NCBI RefSeq assembly: GCF_900636385.1 | Contig: NZ_LR134269.1 | Location: 1,178,001-1,242,000, forward strand | Reading direction: 5' to 3' | From: Staphylococcus warneri | GTDB taxonomy: Bacteria > Bacillota > Bacilli > Staphylococcales > Staphylococcaceae | Length of the DNA stretch: 64,000 bases | Part shown: one piece after another, positions 43,955 through 52,991 of the stretch | How positions within the stretch are numbered: position 1 is the first letter of the stretch | How the letters are laid out: the number at the start of each line of letters is the position of its first letter | Position numbers and translations under genes: made by a program | Notes under the pieces: generated by a model | The model's database searches: none | Told to the model about the DNA's origin: nothing | What the model saw: the letters and a program-made list of their open reading frames with translations, nothing else

Positions 43955-45405
43955 ACATAAAAAAACAATTTTGGAAAACCATATATTACTGGATTAGATA
44001 TTTAAATTATGATGTTATAAGTAGGGAAAAAGATGACCAAGAAATATGGTTAAGTAATAAAAAGAAAAAAAGTATAGTCATATTTTCAAATTATGTTACT
44101 ACCACGCAAGAAATTCGTTTTGATAAAAGTAAAATAATTGAAAATAAAGAAAAAATTGAATCAAATGTTGGATACAAACCTTCATCCATTCAATTTTATT
44201 ACTTTACAGACAAATCAATAACAACAGATGCTTTAGACGGAACATATCCTTTAAAATTGAAATTCAAAATTATAAATGAAGATAGAGATTTAGAACGCGC
44301 GATGCCTAATGTTTTCTTAACTAAATTGTTTAAACGTGATGATTCAAAAAAAACAGCTATCTCATATAGAAATAAAGTACTATCGAACAATATTTTAGAT
44401 AAACATATGCAACGTTTTTCACCCGTTACTTATATATTAATTATATCGAATGTTATCTTATGGTTATGTATGATACTTTATTTCAACCGCTTTTCTGATA
44501 TAAAATTACTTGATGTAGGTGGGTTAGTACATTTTAATGTTGTTCATGGTGAGTGGTATCGATTAGTGACATCAATGTTTCTACACTTTAATTTTGAACA
44601 TATTTTGATGAATATGTTATCACTTTACATTTTTGGTAAAATTGTAGAATCAGTGTTAGGATCCTGGAAGATGTTGGCTATTTATTTATTTGCTGGCATT
44701 TTCGGTAACTTCGTATCATTATCTTTTAATACAACTACAATTTCCGTTGGTGCTAGTGGTGCAATCTTTGGACTAATAGGTTCAATTTTTGCCATTTTAT
44801 ATTTAAGTAAAACATTTGATAAAAGAGTAATTGGTCAATTATTAATTGCATTGGTTATTTTAATTGGTCTATCATTATTCATGTCAAATATTAATGTTAT
44901 GGCTCATTTAGGAGGATTTATTGGTGGACTACTAATCACCTTAATTGGCTATTATTTTAACGTAAACCGTAATATATTTTGGATATTATTGATTGTCTTA
45001 TTAGTGCTTTTTGTGGCAATGCAAATTAGAATATTTAGTATTAAAGAGGATAATATTTATGACAAATTAATACGAGATCAAATGTTATCAGGACACTATG
45101 ATGAAGCCAAAAAAATTGTTAATCAATCTATTAAAAAAGATTATGCAGATGATCAAACATATTATTTAAGTGGATTGATCACTGCTACTAAAAGTTCTAA
45201 AGCCGAAGCTATGGCAGACTGGGAACGTGGGTTAAGATATTTTCCCAATTCGGCTACATTAAATTATGAAATGGCAATAGCCAACCGTTCATTAAAAGAT
45301 AATGATAAAGCTTTAAAATATATAAAAAAAGCGGTAAAAGCTAACCCTAAAAATTCTCAATATAAAAATTTAGAAAAAGAGTTGAGTGAAAAAAGTGACT
45401 CGTAA
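43951..45405 (+). CDS. gluP: Rhomboid intramembrane serine protease (GluP/YqgP-like)
   Basis: A 484-residue membrane protease. A cytoplasmic N-terminal domain (about 1-155) is followed by about seven helices holding the catalytic dyad S269 (GASGAIFGL) and H319 (NVMAHLGGF), then a C-terminal TPR region (about 370-480). B. subtilis YqgP/GluP cleaves membrane transporters. I use ATG at 43951, six bases after GGAGG; ATG at 43939 precedes that site. Confidence 0.94.
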   Translation: MNIKKQFWKTIYYWIRYLNYDVISREKDDQEIWLSNKKKKSIVIFSNYVTTTQEIRFDKSKIIENKEKIESNVGYKPSSIQFYYFTDKSITTDALDGTYPLKLKFKIINEDRDLERAMPNVFLTKLFKRDDSKKTAISYRNKVLSNNILDKHMQRFSPVTYILIISNVILWLCMILYFNRFSDIKLLDVGGLVHFNVVHGEWYRLVTSMFLHFNFEHILMNMLSLYIFGKIVESVLGSWKMLAIYLFAGIFGNFVSLSFNTTTISVGASGAIFGLIGSIFAILYLSKTFDKRVIGQLLIALVILIGLSLFMSNINVMAHLGGFIGGLLITLIGYYFNVNRNIFWILLIVLLVLFVAMQIRIFSIKEDNIYDKLIRDQMLSGHYDEAKKIVNQSIKKDYADDQTYYLSGLITATKSSKAEAMADWERGLRYFPNSATLNYEMAIANRSLKDNDKALKYIKKAVKANPKNSQYKNLEKELSEKSDS

Positions 45406-45598
45406 ACTTAATAATTTTTATGATGTTTTACAGTTATTAAAAAAATATGGATATATCATCTATTTCAAAGATCCTCAAGATATGTATGAAATGATGTTAC
45501 AAGAAATCAAATCTTTATACCATTTTGAGTTATTAACCAAAGATGAATATCTTAAATGTATAATGATAATAAACCAAAGAAGGAATGAACATAAATGA
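45395..45598 (+). CDS. yqgQ: YqgQ family small protein (DUF910)
   Basis: A small protein of about 67 residues with the family pattern [27 protein letters not shown] and a C-terminal INQRRNE. Function is unknown. GTG at 45395 or at 45386 may start it; both lie inside the end of gluP. The stop overlaps the start of glkA by four bases, so it is coupled between the two. Confidence 0.88.
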   Translation: MTRKLNNFYDVLQLLKKYGYIIYFKDPQDMYEMMLQEIKSLYHFELLTKDEYLKCIMIINQRRNEHK

Positions 45599-46581
45599 CG
45601 AAAATTATTTTAGCTGCAGATATTGGTGGGACTACTTGTAAATTAGGTATATTTAATACTAATCTCGACCGTATTGAAAAATGGTCAATCCATACAGATA
45701 CAACTGATCATACAGGAAAATTACTTTTAAAAAATATACATGAATCATTAGAAGAAAAAGTTGCTGAACTAGGTTATGAGATGTCAAATGTTATCGGAGT
45801 GGGAATTGGTGTTCCTGGACCGGTAGACTTTGAAACTGGCGTAGTTAATGGTGCTGTCAATTTACATTGGGAAGATAGTGTTAACGTTACTGAAATTTAT
45901 CAAAGTTTCATAGATTGCCCAGTCTATGTTGATAACGATGCGAACGTTGCAGCATTAGGTGAAAAACATAAAGGCGCAGGTAAAGGCGCTGATGATGTTG
46001 TTACCATCACTTTAGGAACAGGCCTTGGTGGCGGCATTATTTCAAATGGTGAATTGGTACATGGCCATAATGGTTCTGGTGCTGAAATAGGTCACTTTAG
46101 AGCTGACTTTGATCAACGATTCAAGTGTAATTGTGGTAAATCCGGTTGTATAGAAACTGTTGCCTCTGCTACTGGTGTTGTTAATTTGGTTAATTTTTAT
46201 TATCCTAAATTAACTTTTAAATCATCAATCCTACAACTCATTAAAGATAATAAAGTAACAGCTAAAGCAGTATTTGATGCAGCTAAAGAAGGTGACCAAT
46301 TCTGTATTTTCATTACTGAAAAAGTCGCTAATTATATTGCATACTTATGTAGTATTTTAAGTGTAACTAGCAATCCTAAATACATTGTATTAGGTGGAGG
46401 CATGTCTACAGCAGGACTAATCTTAGTAGAAAATATTAAAACTGAATACCGTAACTTAACATTTACGCCTGCACAACAAGATACTGAAATTGTACAAGCA
46501 GAGTTAGGAAATGATGCAGGTATAACTGGCGCAGCTGGCTTAATTAAAACATACATTTTAGATAAAGAGGGTGTGAAATAA
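45595..46581 (+). CDS. glkA: Glucokinase (ROK family)
   Basis: A 328-residue ATP-dependent glucokinase. The phosphate loop is [12 protein letters not shown] at the N-terminus, the sugar-binding catalytic aspartate is in [14 protein letters not shown] (about 102-115), and the ROK zinc motif is [10 protein letters not shown]. It sits in the conserved gluP-yqgQ-glkA-yqgV operon and its last base is the first base of the next start. Confidence 0.96.
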   Translation: MTKIILAADIGGTTCKLGIFNTNLDRIEKWSIHTDTTDHTGKLLLKNIHESLEEKVAELGYEMSNVIGVGIGVPGPVDFETGVVNGAVNLHWEDSVNVTEIYQSFIDCPVYVDNDANVAALGEKHKGAGKGADDVVTITLGTGLGGGIISNGELVHGHNGSGAEIGHFRADFDQRFKCNCGKSGCIETVASATGVVNLVNFYYPKLTFKSSILQLIKDNKVTAKAVFDAAKEGDQFCIFITEKVANYIAYLCSILSVTSNPKYIVLGGGMSTAGLILVENIKTEYRNLTFTPAQQDTEIVQAELGNDAGITGAAGLIKTYILDKEGVK

Positions 46582-46904
46582 TGGCAATTGTTGACGTTGT
46601 AGTTATTCCAGTAGGTACTGAGGGTCCAAGTGTTAGTAAGTACATTGCTGAGATTCAAACAAAATTAAAAGAATATAAAGATCAGGGCAAAATAGATTAC
46701 CAATTGACTCCTATGAACACGCTTATCGAAGGTGATTTAAAAGATTTATTTGAAGTAGTACAAGCAATTCACGAATTACCATTTGATAAAGGTTTAGATA
46801 GAGTTTGTACCAACATCAGAATTGACGACCGCAGAGATAAATCTAGAAAAATGAATGATAAGTTAAAATCTGTACAAAAACATTTAGATAATGGTGGGGA
46901 GTAA
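46581..46904 (+). CDS. yqgV: MTH1187/YqgV family protein (thiamine-binding fold)
   Basis: A 107-residue protein of the MTH1187/YkoF superfamily, with the typical IPVGTEGPSVSKYIAEIQ opening and LTPMNTLIEGDLKDLFEVVQAIHE. Related proteins bind thiamine or its precursors; the ligand here is not shown. It overlaps glkA by one base and precedes yqgX by three. Confidence 0.88.
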   Translation: MAIVDVVVIPVGTEGPSVSKYIAEIQTKLKEYKDQGKIDYQLTPMNTLIEGDLKDLFEVVQAIHELPFDKGLDRVCTNIRIDDRRDKSRKMNDKLKSVQKHLDNGGE

Positions 46905-46907
46905 ATC

Positions 46908-47531
46908 ATGAGAATCTCTAGTTTAACTTTAGGGTTAGTAGATACCAACACGTACTTTATAGAAAATGATAAAAAAGTATTACTTGTGGATCCATCTAGT
47001 GAAACAGATAAAATTGTTAAAAAGTTAAATCAAATTAACAAACCTTTAGAAGCAATAATACTTACTCATGCACATTATGATCATATCGGGGCATTAGACG
47101 ATATTATAAATAAATACAATGTACCAGTATATATGCATAAAGAAGAATTTGACTTCTTAAACGATCCAGAAAAAAATGGTGCATCAAAATTTAAACAATA
47201 CGGTATGCCACAAGTAATTAGTCAGGCGAATCCTGAAGCACTTGATGAAGGTCAGGCACAAATAGGGGATTTCACATTTAATGTATTGCATACACCTGGA
47301 CACTCGCCTGGAAGTTTATCATTTGTATTTGATGAATTTGCAGTCGTAGGCGATACTTTATTTAATAATGGTATTGGTAGAACTGATTTATATAAAGGTG
47401 ATTATGAAACCCTAGTTGATTCTATTAAAGATAAATTATTTGAATTAGATGGCGATTTACCATTATTCCCTGGACATGGACCATATACCACAGTCGACGA
47501 TGAACAATTGAATCCATTTTTAAATGGTTAA
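46908..47531 (+). CDS. yqgX: Metallo-beta-lactamase fold hydrolase (YqgX, glyoxalase II-like)
   Basis: A 207-residue MBL-fold hydrolase. The metal motif is THAHYDHIG (about 53-61), a second histidine is in LHTPGHSPGSLSF, an aspartate in VVGDTLF, and a last histidine in LFPGHGPYTT. The fold resembles hydroxyacylglutathione hydrolase, but staphylococci use bacillithiol, so that specific activity is unlikely. It ends just before the comG operon hairpin. Confidence 0.92.
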   Translation: MRISSLTLGLVDTNTYFIENDKKVLLVDPSSETDKIVKKLNQINKPLEAIILTHAHYDHIGALDDIINKYNVPVYMHKEEFDFLNDPEKNGASKFKQYGMPQVISQANPEALDEGQAQIGDFTFNVLHTPGHSPGSLSFVFDEFAVVGDTLFNNGIGRTDLYKGDYETLVDSIKDKLFELDGDLPLFPGHGPYTTVDDEQLNPFLNG

Positions 47532-47540
47532 AGTAAATTT

Positions 47541-47574
47541 AACACCTCCTACGTAAATATAAGTAGGAGGTGTT
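47541..47574 (+). promoter_or_regulatory. Hairpin containing the comGA ribosome-binding site
   Basis: AACACCTCCTAC (47541-47552) and GTAGGAGGTGTT (47563-47574) form a perfect 12-bp stem with a 10-base loop, followed by TCTTTG. The 3' arm holds the whole comGA Shine-Dalgarno AGGAGGTG, and the start codon TTG lies 3 bases beyond the stem. It can work as the yqgX terminator, as a translation block for comGA, or both. Confidence 0.85.
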
Positions 47575-47577
47575 TCT

Positions 47578-48551
47578 TTGAAGATATTATTTCAAGAAAT
47601 AATTAATAAAGCTATAGTTTATAAAGCAAGTGATGTACATTTTATTCCAATGGAACATTATGTTCATATAAAATTCAGAGTGAATGATACTTTAACATCA
47701 TATGAAACTCTTGATATCGGAATTTATCGTAAATTACTTGTTTTTATGAAATTTCAAGCAGGATTGGATGTGTCGACGCAGCAAATCGCTCAAAGTGGTC
47801 GTTACACATATAAATTAAGATCAGTTTATTACTTACGTATTTCAACTCTCCCTTTATCAATCGGTAGTGAAAGTTGTGTAATTAGAATAGTGCCTCAATA
47901 TTTTCAAAATAAAAAGGAAACTTATGAATTTAACGATTTTAAACATTTAATGAATAAGAAACAAGGATTATTGCTTTTTACAGGACCAACTGGTTCAGGT
48001 AAAAGCACACTCATGTATCAAATGGTTATGTACGCGCAAAAGAATTGAATCTCAATGTCATATCTATCGAAGACCCCGTAGAACAAATTTTAAAAGGTAT
48101 TACTCAAATCTCAGTGAATACTAAAGCCGGTATTACTTATGCAAGTTCATTTAAAGCCATACTTCGGTGCGATCCAGATGTTATTTTGATTGGAGAAATC
48201 AGAGACGCTGAAATAGCAAAATATGTGTTTCAAGCAAGCTTGAGTGGCCATTTAGTATTAAGTACATTACATGCTAATGATTGCAAAGGGGCATTGTTAA
48301 GATTATTAGAGATGGGTATTACGATTCAAGAACTATCACAAGCTATCAATTTAATATCTAACCAACGTTTAATAACCACTTCAAGCCAACGACGCCAATT
48401 AGTTTGTGAACTTATGTTCAAAAATCAAATCAATTACTTTTTTGAACATAATCAAACAATGCCTAGATCTTTTAAGCGACTATCTTCAAAACTAGATGAT
48501 ATGACTAAAGAGGGAATTATATGTGAAACAATTGCTGATAAATATATTTAA
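47578..48551 (+). pseudogene. comGA: ComGA, traffic ATPase of the competence pseudopilus, with a one-base frameshift
   Basis: The assembly ATPase for the DNA-uptake pseudopilus. The first frame (TTG 47578 to TGA 48046-48048) holds the N-terminal domain and Walker A (GPTGSGKS, 136-143). The -1 frame then continues LNLNVISIEDPVEQILKGI, the Asp box, Walker B (CDPDVILIGEIRD) and LVLSTLHAN to 48551. One extra base in the A4 run at 48038-48041 restores a 324-residue protein, the normal length. As written the ATPase is cut between Walker A and Walker B and would not work. Confidence 0.93.
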
Positions 48552-49590
48552 TCAATCTAAGCGAAAATGTTTAACCAAAGTCGAACAGTTAGATTTGATG
48601 CAACGATTACATCAATTACTAACAAATGGATTCACATTATACGAATCCTTTAAATTTTTGAACTTGCATTTTAAATATAAAGGCGACAAAACTCAAATGG
48701 AACTTATGGCGAAGATAGAAAATGGTGCACATTGCTATGAAGTCTTTCAATATTTAGACTTTTCCAATGATATCATTACTCAAATATACCTAGCTGAAAG
48801 ATTTGGAAATCTGGAGGCTACTTTACATGAATCAATACTTTTTTTAAAAAAGCAAATTCAAGTTAAACAAAGTGTTATTAAAACGATTCAATACCCTGTT
48901 GTATTAATGATTATATTTTTCCTTATCTTAATGCTTTTAAATTTCACTGTAATACCTCAATTCAAAGAACTATATCAATCAATGAATATTGCATTATCAC
49001 CACTCCAATTAGTACTTTCCTCATTTATATCTGGACTTCCATTTTTCATTTTATTTCTCACTTGTATTATTTTAGTTATTGTTATCCTCATTCATACTAG
49101 TTATAGAAATATGCCTACAATCAAACAAATTCATTTAATGAGCAATCTACCTATTATAAAAAGCTACTATAAAATTTTTAAAACATATCAATTATCTAAT
49201 GAACTTGCTCATTTTTATAGAAATGGAATTAATCTTCAACTTATCGTAGAAATCTTTCAGCAATCAAATAGTAATCAATTCCACCAATATTTAGGCGATA
49301 TAATTTTAAAACAGTCCAATCAAGGTGAAAAACTTCCTAATATTTTAAAGCAATTTAAGTGCTACGAAAGTGATTTGATCAAATTCATAGAACAAGGTGA
49401 AAAGAGCGGAAAGCTTGATATTGAATTAACACTATATAGTCAAATACTTGTACATCAATTTGAAATATTAGCGAAACGACATATCAAATTCATCCAACCA
49501 ATAATATTTCTAATGCTAGGTATATTTATTGTTACTTTATATTTATCTATCATGCTACCAATGTTCGATATGTTGCAATCAATTAATTAG
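48523..49590 (+). CDS. comGB: ComGB, competence pseudopilus membrane protein
   Basis: A 355-residue GspF/PilC-type inner-membrane platform protein. Two GspF domains flank hydrophobic helices near residues 124-145 and 163-190, with a final helix at about 322-345. GTG at 48523 follows AGAGGGA and overlaps comGA by 29 bases, so it depends on comGA translation and its expression would be affected by the comGA frameshift. Confidence 0.94.
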   Translation: MKQLLINIFNQSKRKCLTKVEQLDLMQRLHQLLTNGFTLYESFKFLNLHFKYKGDKTQMELMAKIENGAHCYEVFQYLDFSNDIITQIYLAERFGNLEATLHESILFLKKQIQVKQSVIKTIQYPVVLMIIFFLILMLLNFTVIPQFKELYQSMNIALSPLQLVLSSFISGLPFFILFLTCIILVIVILIHTSYRNMPTIKQIHLMSNLPIIKSYYKIFKTYQLSNELAHFYRNGINLQLIVEIFQQSNSNQFHQYLGDIILKQSNQGEKLPNILKQFKCYESDLIKFIEQGEKSGKLDIELTLYSQILVHQFEILAKRHIKFIQPIIFLMLGIFIVTLYLSIMLPMFDMLQSIN

Positions 49591-49602
49591 AGGTGTCATA
49601 TA

Positions 49603-49920
49603 ATGAGAAAACATAAATACTCACTTAAAACTAAAGCTTTCACCTTAATAGAAATGCTTTTAGTATTATTAATCATAAGTTTATTACTTATTTTAATTAT
49701 ACCTAATGTCGCCAAACAGACGGCACATATTCAATCAACTGGCTGCGATGCACAAGTTAAAATGATAAATAGCCAAATTGAAGCGTATACTTTAAAACAT
49801 AATAGAAATCCAAATACTATTCAGGATTTAATTACAGAAGGATATATTAAAGAGAATCAAAAAAGTTGTAAAACAGGTGAAACAATTTCAATAAGTAATG
49901 GCGAAGCGATTGCAAATTAA
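49603..49920 (+). CDS. comGC: ComGC, major competence pseudopilin
   Basis: A 105-residue type IV pilin-like protein. Its prepilin site is KA|FTLIEMLLVLLIISLLLILII near residue 13, cut by ComC, with Glu at +5. Two cysteines (C48 and C87) fit the usual intramolecular disulfide. It forms the pseudopilus fibre that reaches through the wall for DNA binding. Confidence 0.97.
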   Translation: MRKHKYSLKTKAFTLIEMLLVLLIISLLLILIIPNVAKQTAHIQSTGCDAQVKMINSQIEAYTLKHNRNPNTIQDLITEGYIKENQKSCKTGETISISNGEAIAN

Positions 49921-50338
49921 AGCGTATAATTACATAGAAATATTAATGGTATTATTCATTTTGTCTATACTATTGTTGTGTACTTTAAGCAGTAAAAATC
50001 TTTTAACATTATCAATGTCTAATGATGAAATGAATATTAATCTACTAATAACTCAATTGAATTATATAAAATCAAAAGCAATTAGCGAAAAACAATCAAT
50101 CACTTTAATGTTTAATCATCAATCTTCTCATATAAATGTTAAAGAAGAACATGGTAAAAAGTATCAAATAAAAATAAAAGATGGGAAGATCATAAAGATA
50201 ACGAAAATAAATCTAATTACCTTTGATAAAAATGGCAATGTTAATCATTTTGGTTCGTTAAATATAAAAATGAAACATTCAATATACAAAGTCATATTTC
50301 ATATTGAGAAAGGACGAATAAGGTATACCAAACTATAA
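49898..50338 (+). CDS. comGD: ComGD, minor pseudopilin
   Basis: A 146-residue minor pseudopilin with a short basic leader (MAKRLQIKA) then YNYIEILMVLFILSILLLCT, keeping Glu at +5. It overlaps comGC by 23 bases. A soluble beta-rich domain follows. It probably primes pseudopilus assembly together with ComGE, GF and GG. Confidence 0.93.
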   Translation: MAKRLQIKAYNYIEILMVLFILSILLLCTLSSKNLLTLSMSNDEMNINLLITQLNYIKSKAISEKQSITLMFNHQSSHINVKEEHGKKYQIKIKDGKIIKITKINLITFDKNGNVNHFGSLNIKMKHSIYKVIFHIEKGRIRYTKL

Positions 50339-50618
50339 AATAAAGGGCAGTTTCATGCTGGATAGCTTATTTGCATTTTTTATTATGAGCATAATCACCT
50401 TAACATTTATTGAAATGATCAATCATTTAATGATTAATTATCAAAATCAATTAGATAATATCGAGATGCAAAAAATAACCATTGTAAGCTTAAATAAATT
50501 TGATTTAGATCATTTGAAGCAAGGAGTTAAAATAGATGATTTTACAATTAAATTGTCTAATAAGGAAATTTGTACCACAAATAACCAAAATCAAAAGCGC
50601 TATTGTATTAAAAAATAA
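50325..50618 (+). CDS. comGE: ComGE, minor pseudopilin (start codon uncertain)
   Basis: The ATG at 50355, with AAAGGG 7 bases upstream, gives 87 residues beginning directly at the hydrophobic helix (MLDSLFAFFIMSIITLTF) without any prepilin leader. In-frame codons just upstream read PNYKIKGSFMLD, a good prepilin site (KIKG|SFMLD) with an acidic +5. The frame is open only back to the stop at 50319-50321 and contains no ATG, GTG or TTG; ATA at 50325, 10 bases after AAAGGA, would include the leader. I annotate the longer form, with low certainty about the start. Confidence 0.65.
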   Translation: MPNYKIKGSFMLDSLFAFFIMSIITLTFIEMINHLMINYQNQLDNIEMQKITIVSLNKFDLDHLKQGVKIDDFTIKLSNKEICTTNNQNQKRYCIKK

Positions 50619-51033
50619 ACTACCTAGTTTTACATTTATTGAAATGATTTTTTCATTATTGATAACTATAGTCCTACTAAGTACAGTACCATTGACTATC
50701 AAAATTATTAGTCAATATAAACAAATTGCTTTAGAAAATAGTTCAATAGAATTTGAATTATTTCATAGCGATTTGTTAAAAGAACAAAAAAAGGATGCAC
50801 TTAAACCAATTATTAAAGATAAGCATACTTTACACTTAATCAATAAAGAAAAGAATGCAGAATATATTTTCAAAAACAATAAAATATATAAACAAATAAA
50901 TGGTAAAGGCAATATTACATTGCTGAATCAAGTCAGTATGGTAAAAATGATAAAGTCGAACGATAATATCATCAAAATAATTTTGAAAGTAGGAAATCCG
51001 AATTATAATCAATACAAAACATTATTTTTATAA
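50536..51033 (+). CDS. comGF: ComGF, minor pseudopilin
   Basis: A 165-residue minor pseudopilin with a long leader (about 31 residues, ending KNKLP) before SFTFIEMIFSLLITIVLLS, which keeps Glu at +5. ATG at 50536 is 9 bases after AAGGAG and the gene overlaps comGE by 83 bases. The remainder is a Lys/Asn-rich soluble domain. Confidence 0.88.
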   Translation: MILQLNCLIRKFVPQITKIKSAIVLKNKLPSFTFIEMIFSLLITIVLLSTVPLTIKIISQYKQIALENSSIEFELFHSDLLKEQKKDALKPIIKDKHTLHLINKEKNAEYIFKNNKIYKQINGKGNITLLNQVSMVKMIKSNDNIIKIILKVGNPNYNQYKTLFL

Positions 51034-51250
51034 ACAAAAAGCCTTTATTAGTCCATTCTTGATGATTATTTTTTCTTTATATTTAACAGTTATATCTTTT
51101 TATATTACTCAATATAGTTTAAAATTAAAGACAACACATAACTTAGAAAAAATATATAAAGAAGTTATCGTTAATAAGCTTATAGAGGTTGATGTTGTTG
51201 AAAAATCTAGAAATACCAATCATTCTAATAGGATTCATGGGAACCGGTAA
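51005..51250 (+). CDS. comGG: ComGG-like small pseudopilin (start codon uncertain)
   Basis: An open frame that continues the comG operon. From 51005 it encodes 81 residues: a Lys-rich leader ([11 protein letters not shown]), then [21 protein letters not shown], a pilin-like helix that lacks Glu at +5, as GspK/ComGG-type minor pseudopilins do. There is no ATG or GTG in frame; ATA at 51005 is 8 bases after AGGAAA, while TTG at 51059 has no ribosome site and would cut into the helix. The 3' end overlaps aroK by more than 50 bases. Confidence 0.55.
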   Translation: MINTKHYFYKQKAFISPFLMIIFSLYLTVISFYITQYSLKLKTTHNLEKIYKEVIVNKLIEVDVVEKSRNTNHSNRIHGNR

Positions 51251-51710
51251 AACAACAGTAGGTCAATATTTGATGAATCAATTACATCTAAGTTATGTAG
51301 ATCTAGATGAGTATATCGAGCAAAGAGAAAGCATAACTATTCCTGAAATATTTGATGAAAAGGGAGAATCTTACTTTAGAAAATTAGAATTTAAATATTT
51401 GAATGAATGTATCAACCAATTTGATATCATTTCTACTGGTGGTGGAATAATAGAAAATGATGCTTCATTAGATCTTTTAAAAAAACAGAAGCAAGTCATA
51501 TGGTTAGATTGTGATATTAAGATTGTCTTTAATAGAATAGTGAATGATCCCCATCGTCCTAATGCGAATAATAAGTCCCTAGAACAACTAAAAAACTTGT
51601 ATTTATCAAGGATTTCAAGATATAATGAAATCGTATTCATGAAAGTGAATAGTAATCAAAATGTATCTGAAATTTATCAAGAAATAACAACTTTATTAAG
51701 TAGCGATTGA
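51195..51710 (+). CDS. aroK: Shikimate kinase
   Basis: A 171-residue kinase that phosphorylates shikimate at the 3-hydroxyl. Walker A is [12 protein letters not shown] near residues 12-23, the shikimate-binding segment is [10 protein letters not shown], and TGGGII and the lid RPNANN are present. Consecutive starts ATG 51192, TTG 51195 and TTG 51198 lie behind AGAGG; 51195 has the best spacing. Placement after comG matches other staphylococci. Confidence 0.93.
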   Translation: MLKNLEIPIILIGFMGTGKTTVGQYLMNQLHLSYVDLDEYIEQRESITIPEIFDEKGESYFRKLEFKYLNECINQFDIISTGGGIIENDASLDLLKKQKQVIWLDCDIKIVFNRIVNDPHRPNANNKSLEQLKNLYLSRISRYNEIVFMKVNSNQNVSEIYQEITTLLSSD

Positions 51711-51715
51711 TCAGT

Positions 51716-51859
51716 ATTAGAGAGCATAAAAAGATAACTTTTTATCGCCGAAGGTGCAAGTAATTTTATTACGAAACTCTCAGGCAAAAGGATAATACTG
51801 TAACGCGTTCCTGGAAAAAATATTTAAACAGGGTAGCAAGTTTTGCTATCCTGTTTTTA
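51716..51859 (+). promoter_or_regulatory. Glycine riboswitch with terminator, upstream of gcvT
   Basis: A single glycine aptamer is visible: GAGAG (51719-51723), CGCCGAAGGTGCAAG (51747-51760 region), and AAACTCTCAGGCAAAAGGATA (51774-51794). Only one such aptamer is present. An intrinsic terminator follows, with AACAGGGTAGCAA (51827-51839) and TTGCTATCCTGTT (51843-51855) and a T-run. Glycine binding would relieve termination and turn on gcvT-gcvPA-gcvPB. Confidence 0.93.
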
Positions 51860-51881
51860 AATAAATATAGGGGGTTTTCAA

Positions 51882-52973
51882 ATGACAAGTGAGTTAAAAA
51901 AGACGCCATTATATCAAAATTACGTAGACAGTGGTGCTAAAATAGTAGAATTTGGTGGATGGGCAATGCCTGTTCAATTCTCAAGTATTAAGGAAGAACA
52001 CAACGCTGTTAGATATGAAATCGGACTTTTCGATGTAAGTCATATGGGAGAAATTGAAATTCAAGGTAATGATGCGAAATCTTTTGTACAATATATTTTA
52101 TCCAATGACACTAATAATCTAACAGATTCTAAAGCACTATATACTGCATTATGTAATGAAGAAGGTGGCATTATTGACGACTTGGTTACATATAAACTAG
52201 CAGATGATGACTATTTATTAGTGGTTAATGCTGCCAATACTGATAAAGACTTTAAATGGATTGAAAAACATGTTAAATCTTTTGAAGTTGAAGTTAAAAA
52301 TGTATCTGAACAATATGGCCAATTAGCACTTCAAGGTCCTAAAGCTAGAGACTTAATGCAAAAATTAGTAGATATAGATATTTCTGAAATGGGAATGTTT
52401 GAATTTAAAAAAGATGTTCAATTATTCAATAAAAATGTAATTCTTTCACAATCTGGCTATACTGGTGAAGATGGCTTCGAGATATATTGTGATGCCAATG
52501 ATACAGTAGCAATCTGGGAAGGTTTACTTGAATATGATGTAACACCATGTGGTCTAGGAGCCAGAGATACTCTTAGATTAGAAGCAGGACTTCCATTACA
52601 TGGTCAAGATTTAACAGAATCTATAACACCATATGAAGGTGGTATCGCATTTGCTGCTAAACCATTAATTGATGATGACTTTATTGGTAAATCTGTTTTA
52701 AAAGATCAAAAAGAAAATGGATCATCTAGAAGAACAGTTGGTTTAGAACTTTTAGATAAAGGTATCGCTAGAACTGGCTATGAAGTATTAGACATAGATG
52801 GTAATCAAATTGGAGAAGTCACTTCAGGAACAAAATCTCCTTCGTCTGATAAATCAATTGCATTAGCTATTATTAATAGAGATGCATTTGAAATGGGTCG
52901 AGAGTTATTAGTACAAGTAAGAAAAAGACAGGTAAAAGCTAAAATCGTTAAGAAAAATCAAATCGAAAAATAG
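51882..52973 (+). CDS. gcvT: Glycine cleavage system T protein (aminomethyltransferase)
   Basis: A 363-residue folate-dependent aminomethyltransferase that moves the methylene group from lipoyl-GcvH to tetrahydrofolate and releases ammonia. Family segments are [35 protein letters not shown] and [20 protein letters not shown]. It starts the glycine cleavage operon behind GGGGG and the riboswitch. Confidence 0.98.
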   Translation: MTSELKKTPLYQNYVDSGAKIVEFGGWAMPVQFSSIKEEHNAVRYEIGLFDVSHMGEIEIQGNDAKSFVQYILSNDTNNLTDSKALYTALCNEEGGIIDDLVTYKLADDDYLLVVNAANTDKDFKWIEKHVKSFEVEVKNVSEQYGQLALQGPKARDLMQKLVDIDISEMGMFEFKKDVQLFNKNVILSQSGYTGEDGFEIYCDANDTVAIWEGLLEYDVTPCGLGARDTLRLEAGLPLHGQDLTESITPYEGGIAFAAKPLIDDDFIGKSVLKDQKENGSSRRTVGLELLDKGIARTGYEVLDIDGNQIGEVTSGTKSPSSDKSIALAIINRDAFEMGRELLVQVRKRQVKAKIVKKNQIEK

Positions 52974-52991
52974 AACAAAGGGGTGGACAAG

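Noticed and set aside
47400..47577. SigH promoter for comG
   Set aside because: I looked for an AGGA...GAAT-type element upstream of comGA and found none with good spacing, so I do not claim one.
51790..51826. Second glycine aptamer after the first
   Set aside because: The conserved core elements of a second aptamer are missing; only a short stem-like remnant could be present.
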